Shown here: positions 46,460 through 59,839 of the stretch, one piece after another | How the letters are laid out: every line of letters starts with the position of its first letter | How positions within the stretch are numbered: the first letter of the stretch is position 1 | Origin: Cryptomeria japonica | Taxonomy: Eukaryota; Streptophyta; Pinopsida; Cupressales; Cupressaceae | DNA length: 60,000 nt | Assembly: GCF_030272615.1 (NCBI RefSeq) | Contig: NC_081415.1 | Coordinates: forward strand, 265,023,925 to 265,083,924 | Reading direction: 5' to 3' | The notes under the pieces: generated by a model | What the model was told of the DNA's origin: nothing | Databases searched by the model: none | The model's input: only the letters and a program-made list of their open reading frames with translations | Program-made: the position numbers and the translations under genes

Positions 46460-46790
46460 GCTGCATTCTTGCTCCGCGAATGTAGAGAGGTGATGCAATT
46501 GCCATGGCTGCAGTTGGGATGCCGAAGCCCATGCCCTACCCAACATTGTCTTGAATATACACAAACACAGAAACAGATAGAACTAGAGCGATACATAAGC
46601 CAAAATACGACCACTTAAAGAACGAGCTTTTATGCTTTCTCTCTGTTGGATCTGTTTCATCGAATTGGTCTGCGCCAAATGCTTGTGAACATGGTTTGTG
46701 GCCTCCTTGTGCCAAAGCGACCAACTATAAAGAAATCAAGAAAAACCCCACCTGAAAAACAGTGGGTTCGGCGCAGAAAAATGATGTTTT
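46460..46790 (-). pseudogene. NPF (NRT1/PTR family) transporter fragment
   Basis: The family consists of plasma-membrane or tonoplast proton-coupled nitrate, peptide and hormone transporters with 12 membrane segments, about 550-600 residues. Here only about 110 residues remain on the minus strand: a hydrophobic segment with VGFFLISL, then LVALAQGGHKPCSQAFGADQ and FDETDPTERKHKSSFF. A second hydrophobic segment ends VFVYIQDNVG, then GMGFGIPTAAMAIASPLY. These cover the central part of the transporter before the large loop. Two stops break it: TAG at 46725-46727, where a tyrosine is usual, and TAG at 46536-46538, where a tryptophan is usual. The sequence is otherwise well kept. No other exons were found nearby, so it is a captured or relic exon. 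Confidence 0.85.
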
Positions 46791-46940
46791 GTCACATGGT
46801 GCTCGGCTAAGAAATGTCAGAGAAGCTGAAAGAGTTAGACAGATGAGCCCTTCCAACCAAAAAAGAGGGATATTAATTATTTCTTCTTATCTTTGAATTA
46901 TATTTAAAACACAGTTCGTAAAGAGCATCATCCCGGTATA

Positions 46941-47096
46941 CATAGCTTTTCCTTATTCATAATCAAACCCTTTAACAAGCTACCCAATTTCTCCAAAGCG
47001 GGTTATGCATGCAACTAGCATAACTTTTCCTTATTCATAATCGAAGCCTTTAACAAGTTGCCCAATTTCTCCAAAAGGGGTTATGCATACAACTAC
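46941..47096. repeat. 78-bp tandem duplication
   Basis: Two copies beginning CATAGCTTTTCCTTATTCAT and CATAACTTTTCCTTATTCAT at 46941 and 47019. Confidence 0.9.
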
Positions 47097-47418
47097 CGTG
47101 TCGATACTCCGTGCACAAGCTGATTTTTATGATCGCATTTTCAGTGAAGTTAAAATCTTCAAAAACCAATTGCATATAGATTCAAACAAAATGAATTAAG
47201 CAAGGACTTTTAATATTAAAATACTTTAATTACGGTTTCATCTTCCTGGGTGAAGGGTTTAGGGAAGTGCCTTAGGCTCTGCTCTAATCAACCAGACAAA
47301 AACAAGGTCAAAAAGATACTGCCAATTGCATAAAGAAATGGTCATACAAACGACTATATACAGAAATAACTAAATAAAGCATAAAAGAGATTCAGATTCA
47401 GGGATATAAACATATGAT

Positions 47419-47727
47419 CATGTAGGGGGTCATATATAACACTTCCCCTGCTCAACATGATCCATGTAGGGTGTCTTATATTAGATTTACCTAGCTCAAT
47501 ACAATCATGTAGGGTGTCATTTATAACACTTCCCCTGCTCAACATGATCCATGTAGGTTGTCTTATATTACAGCTACCTAGCTCAATACGATCCATGTAC
47601 GGTGCCCTTGTACATCGGTTCCCCTACCTAATTTAATCATGTAGGCTGCCTTGTGCAGCAGTTCCCCTACCTAATATAATCATGTAGGGTGCCTTATACA
47701 ACAGTTTCTCTACCTAATATAATCATA
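47419..47727. repeat. 44-bp minisatellite, seven units
   Basis: Units starting CATGTAGGG lie at 47419, 47463, 47506, 47550, 47594, 47638 and 47681 (spacing 43-44 bp). The first four alternate between two forms (ACACTTCCCCTGCTCAACAT and ACCTAGCTCAATAC), giving an 87-bp dimer. The later units are more uniform. Confidence 0.92.
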
Positions 47728-48840
47728 ATAGATTACACACTATGTCCAAGAGAATATATGCAGTGAATAGTCTTAAAGACAATTTGCTATCGATAATAAT
47801 ATGTTGAGAATATTAAGAAAGTTATGCATAGAACTCCATACCATAATATTATCTTATCCTAACAGTGGCTGCAGACTCGATCTCTTTTTCCTATTCCCTT
47901 CCTCAATGACTTTCCGATCTGATATTGCTTTCTTGTTCCGCCCATAATGGGATCACAGATTCGGTGAAAGCTTTAAAAGAATCCAACACTTTGTAATTAA
48001 CAAAGCTTGCTGATTACTCATGGTATCTCTGCGATGAGATTTCTTTTCTTGTTTGATTCTCTTCCTATTGTCTACTATTCGATGCCCCTTGCATGATGCT
48101 TTTCTATTTCTTAAATATCCCTCAACCTTGTTTGAGGGTTATGAGCCTTGGGCGATTCCCTTTCTCTTCAAGGAATGATATCTCTTCCACGTGCCTCTTC
48201 ATTTATTTAATTCCTGTGCTCTTAAAAAATCGCTGCCTAGAACCAATTGTCATTTCTTGATTGATTCTTATTGTCATCAGCATCTTAGGTACGCTATTTT
48301 ATCTTGATGTTATCCCTGAGTACTACATTGACAAGTCACTAGTCTTCTAAAGTGAATCGTTGCTTTATTCCAACCTGTCATACTTCTTCTACATTGTTAG
48401 AGGGTGACATGACATCAGGACTGACACATAACAATCCCCATGTATACCGCCAAGAACAAGCATGTTACTGCCTATAACTTAATAACAGTTCTAATCTGAA
48501 ATTAGCCTTTGCATTCCAATCAATATGGTATAAGCAGAATATGCTTTTGTAATCTCTGCGTTTAAGAAATTATAAACTTCTGCATGCGGCCTCCCTCATC
48601 ATTGATGAAATGAACCCAAAATATAATAACTAAGCACCTTGCACCCGTTGCCTCGGATCAGGAAAATTAAATGTAAATTACACCTTCCCAATATGATCAA
48701 TATTGAATTTATGCTATTGACTCATTTCCCCCACCAATTGCTACCGGAAAAAAGACCCACATCATAATTGAAAAAAAAATGCTTTTTTCCATATAGATAC
48801 ATTTTCATGGCCTCTCTTGCCATTAGCCCCCCTTCTCCAA
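47728..48840. other. non-coding stretch
   Basis: No gene, tandem repeat or element end recognised. Confidence 0.4.
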
Positions 48841-50185
<1,345 letters not shown>

Positions 50186-50419
50186 GGGAACATATATCAT
50201 TGCAATGGTCTTTGCAGTTTAGCTGTTGCACATATGCTCATGTTCGCATCCATATATCTATATAATCAAGCATTTTCGCTTCATCTTCTATGCTTTGTGC
50301 TTTCTTTCACAGCATTTGTTCGATGCTTAGGTTGATGGCAACTACGTAGGATGGGGGATAGATATCATTGCAGCGGCCTTTGCAGTTTAACCGTTGCACA
50401 TATACTCATGTCCACATCC

Positions 50420-50427
<8 letters not shown>

Positions 50428-50489
<62 letters not shown>
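50428..50489. repeat. (TG)n microsatellite
   Basis: About 30 TG units right after the tandem duplication. Confidence 0.97.
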
Positions 50490-50491
<2 letters not shown>

Positions 50492-51162
50492 AAACAGTTC
50501 AAAATATTTGTATAAAGATTAATTTGAAGAAGTTAGCATTGCCATGATTTAAACTTTAATTTCCCTATATAAATATGGAAAAGATGGCAAGAAAGCACAT
50601 ATAGAATTGCATTTTAAATAGAAAAGAAAATCTATACATATTTACATTGCCATTAAAATTGTGGAGATATGTTTATGTTTACAAATCATAAAATATAAAG
50701 CTCTTATATGTTTCTACTATTGTTTGAATGGAATTATAAACAACTGATATCAATCAGCCATAATTGGATAGAATTATGTTTATTTAGGTTCAATACTGGA
50801 CTACACTACACATGTTTATGAAGAGAAGTGAATGTTAGTTCTTGGAAAATGAGCTTAAGTGTATTTTCCCCTGATCATCTTGAAAGAAGACCACTGAATC
50901 ATTTTTCTATTTCCAAGCCAAAAGTGAACAGAGTGGAGAGTGGAGACTTGAAAATTGTGGGTATTTATATATATACACATGTATAATTTCCATATATATT
51001 GATCTCACTATTTATGTATGTTGATTTTTCATGTTGCGCTTTCCTTTCAACGTCTTATTTCAATATGTTGTTCAACCTTTCTTTGTGCTGCTTATTTTCC
51101 TATAGGCATTCTCTACTCTGACAAAAGATCCCTTCCTCCATTTCTGAAGAGCATCAAGCAAT

Positions 51163-51621
51163 ATGTCATCTTCTACTTGCTCTGCTGGTCCACCAGAACA
51201 GCCTCCCCCAGATGCTACGGTAAGATAATCCATTCTATGTTGTCGCACATTTAAAGATATGAGCATTCTTTTCGATGTTTCCCTTGCACAAAAAAAACAT
51301 CGCTTGTCTGCATGTCTCATTCCATCCATTTAGTTGTCATCGTTCCCATGTTTCACATTCTGTGCATATATTCTATCCATCCATTGACCAAAAGAAAAGA
51401 AAAAAAACTCAAACACATTGCCTTATAGAAATATAGAATGACACATCCTTTTAATTAAAACTGCTCTGCTCCCTTCTAATACGATTGCCATTCTGTTAAC
51501 TTGTTGCGTGAATACATATATAGTATGTCAACAAATTGAATATATATATATATATATTCAATTTGTTGACATACTATATATATATATATATATATATACA
51601 TATGTATATATATATATATAC

Positions 51622-51667
<46 letters not shown>

Positions 51668-51701
51668 GTTGACATAATTATATATATATATATGTTCAAT
51701 T

Positions 51702-51789
<88 letters not shown>

Positions 51790-51801
51790 TAGTATGTCAA
51801 C

Positions 51802-51832
<31 letters not shown>

Positions 51833-53814
51833 TGCCAAGCATACTTTTCTTTTATTGTGTCTGCATTGCTACTATCAAGCTTCCTTCCTCTAAAAAAACA
51901 ACCTTGTTCTCCTCTCCTTGTAGGGACCTGCCGATCCCCTTGAGCTTACCCCATATGCAATCTGATCTATTAATGTAGGAGATGATATCCCTCCACCATT
52001 GCTGCAGCTTCTATCATTTGAAAAAATCATTGGTGATCCAAATGACAATGACAGATACAAACTTGTCTTGTCAGATGACACATATATGCAAGTGGCCATT
52101 TTGCCAACCAAGTATGCTGACTTGTTGCATGCAGAGATGTTGAAAATAGGCTCTGTTCTTTTGTTGACGAAATATACTTGTCGATACGTTTGGAACACAA
52201 GGTACCTTCTATAATGTGTTCCCCCCTCATTTATGTGAACCTCTTTCTATGCTATTTACAAACATATATCCCACAGTTGAGCATACCTCCTTCTCACTTT
52301 TACAGGGCCATCATTGTATTCACTCTTGATGTGAAAAAAATAGATTACCATTTGCTTGGCAAACCTCGATACCTCTTCAAGGAACAAGAAGAGCAAATGT
52401 TGGGCCGAGAAACCCCGCCACCCACTAAATGTGCTCTTAAATTCGGTGCAGATTTGCCTTCCCCACAAAATGGTCCTTCTGAAAATATCAACCCTATTAA
52501 AAGCTTGAACCCTTACCAAAACAATTGGACCATAAAAGGCTACGTAACAAATAAGAGGAAGATGCATAAATATAACACGCCAAAACGCAATGGGCAGGTT
52601 TTTAGTTTTGATATTATAGACGAAGAGGGTTGTGAAATTAGAATCACTTCCTTTGACGAAATTGCTGAATTACACTATCATCGAATCAAGCAAGGAGCTT
52701 CATATGTTTTGTCCAAAGGTACAGTGAAAGATGCAAACAAGGTGTACAATAAACTTAACAGCCAACTTGAGATTATCTTGACTGAAACTTCAGTTTTGAA
52801 GCGTTGTGCCCCTGATGCTGTTGGGCCTGATAAAAAAACCCGCTTCACCCCTATTGACGAACTTGTCACCACTACCAACAATACTTTGATTGATGTTATT
52901 GGTATTGTTGTCAATGTCGGAGAGATCTCTATAATTCGTAGAAAGGATGGCTCTGTTGTAAACAAGAGAATAGTAAAAATAAATGATATGTCAACTTTGA
53001 CAATAGATGTTAACCTTTGGGGCCCATCCTCAGAACAACTAGGCAATGACTTGAAGAATATGCATACATCTGGAACATTTGTCATCCTTGCTGTTCAAAA
53101 TGCAAGGGTTGGTTATTTCAACGGAAAAGTCATAAATGCATCAGTGTCCACAGCTTTTGAAATCAACCCTTCTATTCCCGAAGTTGAGCCCCTCTGTTTA
53201 AGAGGCCCTATCCAACAAAGCCTTGATCCACATCCTTCAGCTCTCCATTGCAAAAATAACCAGTATCAAAGAATGTTAATTGCATCCATCTTGCAGTGCC
53301 TTAGCGTTATGCCTGAAGCCATTGAGACTACTATTACAGCTGTGTTGCGCTTCATAAAGGAAGACCCCTTTTACGATACAACTTACCCATTGCAATTCAA
53401 CAAAAAAGAATGTAAAAAAAAAGTGCTAAATTAGCCGAGAATTTGTGGTCCTGCCCTACGTGTCAAACACAATTCCTTGAATGTAACTACAAATACCTCC
53501 TCCAAATGAAACTGCAAGATCATACAGGCACTATTTGGGCTAATGCATTTGACAACGTTGGCACATAACTCTTCTCTCTGTTTGCAAAGGAACTATACAT
53601 GTTACAATATGACTTGACAACAGAAAAAACACCTCACATCACACTCAAAAAAACTATGTTCAAGCACTATACCTTTACAGCTTTAGTGTCTACTGACACA
53701 TTCAACTCTGAGCGTAGGATCAAAGTCACAATCGACAAAATGCAAAGACTCAATTTCAAAGCTGAGTCCACCTGCCTGCATGCAGAAATTGCCCAAATGC
53801 ATGCAGTCACATGA
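51163..53814 (+). pseudogene. RPA1-like (replication protein A 70-kDa subunit) gene, broken
   Basis: RPA1 is the large subunit of the single-stranded-DNA-binding complex. Three exons are proposed: 51163-51219 (M...PPPDAT, donor GTAAGA), 51924-52201 (acceptor TAG, phase 0) and 52306 onward (acceptor ACAG, phase 2). Exon 2 plus the start of exon 3 forms the N-terminal domain (LLQLLSFEKIIGD, RYKLVLSD, AIIVFTLDVKKID). DNA-binding domain A starts NPYQNNWTIKGYVTNKRKMH (52507), followed by VFSFDIIDEEGCEIRITSF. Domain B includes IDVIGIVVNVGEIS and ARVGYFNGKV. The C-terminal domain keeps LWSCPTCQTQFLECNYKYLL and QDHTGTIWANAF. One cysteine of the usual four-Cys zinc site seems absent. A TGA lies at 51963, a frameshift at the A-run near 53414-53422 and a TAA at 53566. 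A retro-copy is ruled out by the introns. A relic host duplicate or a Helitron-borne RPA are both possible. Confidence 0.82.
51517..51831. repeat. TA-rich cluster with alternating inverted 19-bp motif
   Basis: The motif TAGTATGTCAACAAATTGA (51521-51539) is followed by its exact inverse complement (51559-51577), making a perfect long palindrome across a TA core. Further full or partial arms lie at 51621 (direct), 51661-51676 (inverse), 51695-51704 (inverse) and 51791-51808 (direct), all joined by TA/TATG tracts. It lies in intron 1 of the RPA1-like gene. Confidence 0.95.
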
Positions 53815-54317
53815 CTCTGTCCTGTCAACAACCAAAAAAAGAAGACTGCTCTATTTCTGCATACACTATACAAATCTTGTTTTTTTGACATTCAGACACA
53901 ATTTCACAATGTTTTGTTCGGCCACAGTTGCTTGCAGTCATTTCAAACATTGAACCGCTACATATAACCGTATATTATTGTTTTGTTGTTTTCCATTTTG
54001 GGATGGCTTGTTCAATCATTTAACTAATATGTTTTTCTGCCAATGAAGGATGTGAATTACTATGCCTCCTTTTATTCATAAAAGCACTACAAACATATGA
54101 TGCCTTTATATTTCAGCATTTTGTATACATAAACACATCTCCACACTTTTGATCGCAATGTACATGTCTATGAATTTTCTTTTCTATTCAAATTGCAATT
54201 CTATGTACGTTCTCTTATTAGTTGTTTCACATTTACATAACAAAATTTAAGTTCAAATCATGTCTGCATTCCCTGCTTCAAATTAATGTTTATTTGTTTC
54301 CATTTATGTATTTGCAT

Positions 54318-54319
<2 letters not shown>
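53815..54319. other. non-coding 3' flank of the RPA1-like gene
   Basis: T-rich, no recognised gene. Confidence 0.4.
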
Positions 54320-54373
<54 letters not shown>

Positions 54374-54654
54374 CGTTATGCATCTGCCTGTATATGCATA
54401 TGTGCATATACATATACATAAATGTAAGTCTTGCCCTGCATAAGGGTCTACATATGCACCTATGTAAGTTTGTACTACTCTGAACTGCACATACGTATCT
54501 CTCTATTCCACATTTGCATAACAAAATTAAACTCCAACCCATGACACTACGACCTGCTTCATATGAATCTTTATATCATTATATTATTCTATTTACGTAT
54601 GCACAAACACACATTTATATATGGATGTTCATCTCAGTATATATGAATGTGTGC

Positions 54655-54724
<70 letters not shown>

Positions 54725-54782
54725 ATATATATATGTGTGTGTATATATATATATATGTATATATATATATGTATATATATAC

Positions 54783-54814
<32 letters not shown>

Positions 54815-55053
54815 ATATACATACATATATATATATACATATATGTATGTATATATATATATATACGTATATATATGTATATATATATATACGTATGTAT
54901 ATGTATATATACATATACATATGTATATATACGTATATATATACATATGTATATATATATATATACATATGTATATATATATATACATACGTATATATAT
55001 ACATATGTATATATACGTATATATATACATATGTATATATATGTGTATGTATG

Positions 55054-55105
<52 letters not shown>

Positions 55106-55198
55106 GATATGTCGATGCTTTTCTTTACATAAATGTGTGCATATACACATATGTAAGTATATATTGCTATGGACTGCATATACATGTTTGTTTATCCA

Positions 55199-55252
<54 letters not shown>

Positions 55253-55369
55253 TATACACACATCTGTGTGTATACATTTACATAGAGATGCTCGACTACC
55301 TATGTGTTTCCATACCCACACATATGACTATGCATTGCTTTTTGCCACAATATATTTATATACATACAT

Positions 55370-55565
55370 ATGCTGCACTCCCCTTCATGTTCAGCCAACA
55401 AAGGACGGTGGAGAACCACTACATAGCAACTGGGATTCTCCCACCTCAACCATCTTTGCTGCCTTTCATGCATATAACACCACATGTTTTCCCATCATAC
55501 ACTTTTGTTTTATACTGCCTTTCAAGCATACTTCATTGGAGTTCTGCATTGTTATTTACATTTCC
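55370..55565 (+). repeat. non-simple block, copy 1 of 3
   Basis: Diverged copy of the blocks at 56980 and 57580, beginning around TTCAGCCAACAAAGGACGGT. The shared core is GGTGGAGAACCA ... CCTTTCATG ... ATACTGCCTT. Confidence 0.75.
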
Positions 55566-55720
55566 TTAACAAATCAACATCTATGTTATGTATTTTCCCA
55601 AAACAAGAAAATAATTCCATGTTTTTTTCCTTTCTTTGTATAAATCTTGGATCCTAAACTCTACCTCTTCTACCTTCTTCACAAAAATACCATTTTGCAT
55701 ATATATCTATCTATTTGTAT

Positions 55721-55836
<116 letters not shown>

Positions 55837-55849
55837 GCACACTAACAAA

Positions 55850-55900
<51 letters not shown>

Positions 55901-56030
55901 GTCTATATCTATGTTTATTTATATACATATATACTTTAACACCTAAGTATATATCTATATGTGCTTATACATATGCATATATGTATCTCTTCCTCTAGAT
56001 AGGTATCTATGTTCATCTCAGTATATATAC

Positions 56031-56113
<83 letters not shown>

Positions 56114-56510
56114 CTTCTCTCCATAAATGTATGCATATGCACATATGCAAGTATATCCTGCTTCGGACTGCATATATTTGTTTGTATATCCATATATATA
56201 TATATATGCAAGTATATATGCCTTTGTGTGTATGCATTTACATAAAGATGCTACACTCTCTGTGTGTTTCCATATTCACACATATGCCTATATATTTTTG
56301 TTTGCTACATATATATTTATATACATATGTAAGTATATCCTGCTTTCGACTGCATATATATATATATATGCAGGTATATATGCCTCTGTGTGTATGCATT
56401 TACATAGAGATGCTACACTCTCTGTGTTTCCATATTCACACATATGTCTATATATCTTTCTTTGCTACATATATATTTATATACATATGTAAGTATATCC
56501 TGCTTTCGAC

Positions 56511-56546
<36 letters not shown>

Positions 56547-56590
56547 TGCAAGTATATATGCCTCTGTGTCTATGCACTTGCATAGAGATG

Positions 56591-56631
<41 letters not shown>

Positions 56632-56675
56632 TGCAAGTATATATGCCTCTGTGTCTATGCACTTGCATAGAGATG

Positions 56676-56856
<181 letters not shown>

Positions 56857-56979
56857 TGCAAGTATATATGCCTCTGTGTCTATGCACTTGCATAGAGATG
56901 TTGCACTCTCTATGTATTTCCATATTCACACATATGCCTATATATTTTTGTTTGCTGCATATATATTTATATACATGCA

Positions 56980-57172
56980 TATCTTGCAATCCCCTTTGCC
57001 TTCAGCCGGCAGAGGAGGGTGGAGAACCATTGGAAGGGAATTGGGGTTCTATCGGTTGCACCGTTTTTGCTACCTTTCATGGATATGACAGCACGTGTTT
57101 CCTGCCATCATGCACTTTCGTTATATACTGCCTTGCAAGCATCCTTCATGTCGTTTCTACATTATTATTCAT
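56980..57172 (+). repeat. non-simple block, copy 2 of 3
   Basis: Starts TTGCAATCCCCTTTGCCTTC. It closely matches copy 3, about 600 bp downstream. One frame is open through both copies ([11 protein letters not shown] ... [14 protein letters not shown]), but coding is not shown. Confidence 0.85.
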
Positions 57173-57175
57173 TTG

Positions 57176-57230
<55 letters not shown>

Positions 57231-57383
57231 AAGTATATATGCCTTTGTGTGTATGCATTTACATAGAGATGCTACACTCTCTATGTATTTCCATATTCAC
57301 ACATATGCCTATATATTTTTGTTTGCTGCATATATATTTACATACATATGTAAGTATATCCTGGTTTCGACTGCATATATGTG

Positions 57384-57455
<72 letters not shown>

Positions 57456-57579
57456 GGTATATATGCCTCTGTGTGTATGCACTTGCATAGAGATGCTGCA
57501 CTCTCTGTCTATTTCCATATTCACACATATGCCTATATATTTTTGTTTGCTGCATATATATTTATATACATGCATATCT

Positions 57580-57769
57580 TGCAATCCCCTTTGCCTTCAG
57601 CCGGCGAAGGAGGGTGGAGAACCATTGGAAGGGAATTGGGGTTCTGCCGGTTGCATCGTTTTCACTACCTTTCATGGATATGACAACGCATGTTTCCTAC
57701 CATCATGCACTTTTGTTATATACTGCCTTGCAAGCATCCTTCATGCCGCTTCTACATTATTATTCATCC

Positions 57770-57770
<1 letters not shown>
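57580..57770 (+). repeat. non-simple block, copy 3 of 3
   Basis: Near-identical to copy 2 over about 190 bp, with flanking blocks in the same order. A unit of about 600 bp has therefore been duplicated in tandem (roughly 56860-57460 and 57460-57950). Confidence 0.85.
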
Positions 57771-57820
<50 letters not shown>

Positions 57821-57974
57821 TTTGTGTGTATGAATTTACATAGAGATGATACACTCTCTATGTATTTCCATTTTCACACATATGCCTATATATTTTTGTT
57901 TGCTACATATATATTTATATACATATGTAAGTATATCCTGGTTTCGACTGCATATATATGTATGTATATCCATT

Positions 57975-58040
<66 letters not shown>

Positions 58041-58209
58041 CATGTATATATATGTATATATGTATATATACATGTATATATATGTATATATGTATATATA
58101 CATGTATATATATGTATATATGTATATATACATATATATACATATATATGTATATATGTATATATACATGTATATATGTATATATACATGTATATATATG
58201 TATACATGT

Positions 58210-59839
58210 TGTGTGGGAGAAAAAGTGACACTAAGCAAACATGCCCTAATCTCACTTTCAACCACACACTTGTGGAATACGAAAGAGCCTAGAGGTATCA
58301 CACAATTGGCTACTTCTTCTTGTGGAAGAGAGAGCCACGAGCTACCTATTAGGATTTCTATTCCTTTGTTGTAATTGAAAGATGAAATGATGCAAGTTCA
58401 ATCCCTAACCCCAAAGTGCAAGTATGAACTAATAACAAGATTACAGAATTGAACTTAAATGGTGGAAAGCTATAAACACAAGGACAAGATAAGAATGCAA
58501 ATGCGTACCCAGAGTTAAAATATGACTGAAAATGTTCGGGACGGGGGTGCGGGCGCCACTATCCTGATTCTGCCCCTGAAACTGCTCCGGAAACTGCTGT
58601 TTTGCACTCTGGAAAAGCTGTCAAAAATGCTGAAAATGTTGTCTGTCAGGAGGACCAGGGCGCCCAGCGCCCCTGTCCCAGGGACCAGGGCGCCCCACGC
58701 CCTTGTCCTGGGTTTCTGCTCTGCAATTTGGTGTGGAGTTCTGTCTCAGTCTGCTCTTCCTGGATCTGTACCCTGCGGCATCGTCTGAGTCCCGAAACCT
58801 GCACTTATATTTGAAAAGGTGTTTTGGGCGGCTATATAGGGTTTTGCCTTAGTCAAACCCCCGCTTCGGTGATTTCCACCTCCACGAATAGCCAAGTTGT
58901 ATTGTAAAATGTATTGTGTGTGCAGACCTAGTGTGTGTGCAAGGTCCTTAAATGCAAGAAAGCAAACTAGAGCAACCTAGAAAGTAAACCCTAATTGCCT
59001 GTAAATGATAATGTAAATGCTCTAAATCAAGATGCAAAGTGATCTAAAGCATGAATAAAGGATATATTGAAGCTTATGCAAAGACATGAAATCATACCCA
59101 ACCCCAAGGGAGGGATACAAGCCAATCTTCAGTCGGTAATCTCCTATTGTTCTTCAATGTCTTCCAAGCCCTAAATGGATGAATGAAATTGATAAATTCT
59201 TGATAGAAGGATGTTGAATGTTGTTGAAGTCTTCAAAGATCTGCTCTTTCGCTGCATATGAGGTCCTGAAAACCAAAATTCCGATCCTTTCAAATGAAGA
59301 AAGAGAGCTCTTATATATGAAACCCTAGGTCTTAATTTCATCTTTTGGCCGACCTAGAGATTGAATCTCTCACCAATTTCTTGGGGTTAAGCTTTATTTT
59401 ATGATTGGATCGCGCTCCTAAAATTTCGGGAAAAATGTCCAGGACCATGTTGCACTCCGGGCGCCATGGTCCCAACAACTTTTCACCAAATTTTCAGGAC
59501 TGTCGGATATGATGATTTTAGAGAGAATCCCGAAGTTACAGGTGATTTCGAGATGTTTTGACCCCCGAAATCAAGCCCCCAAGTTCAAAATAGGACCTAA
59601 TTAGGGTTTTTGATTAAATGATGTATAGGAGGAATAAAATGAAAGGGGCACACTTTAATGAAAAGGGCCCAACTTTATGATATGGGAGATGATAAAATAG
59701 AACCCTAGACCTAATTAATTTAATTAATTAAGTGCTAAAGGGGAAATGTAATGCAAAATGCAAACTGCGCCAAGGCGGGTGCTAAACTAGGTGTGAAATT
59801 GTACCACCCTAGCAAGTGCGTACAATTTACGACGCTACA
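58210..59839 (-). repeat. 3' LTR of a second gypsy copy of the same family
   Basis: It aligns end to end with the LTR at 16321-17998: on the plus strand it starts TGTGTGGGAGAAAAAGTGAC and ends GACGCTACA. The same polypurine tract lies directly beyond it, so the element is on the minus strand with its interior to the right. The GC-rich motif appears as GGACCAGGGCGCCC units at 58651-58710, closer to a perfect palindrome than in the other LTRs. Confidence 0.88.

Noticed and set aside
51072-51329. Minus-strand 85-aa frame
   Set aside because: Overlaps exon 1 of the RPA1-like gene on the other strand and has no motif.
52256-53085. Minus-strand frames of 103 and 135 aa
   Set aside because: Antisense shadows of the RPA1-like exon 3.
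54514-55643. Open frames of 340-351 codons in the TA/GT tract
   Set aside because: The protein is only repeated I/Y, C/V and T/H from dinucleotide repeats; not a gene.
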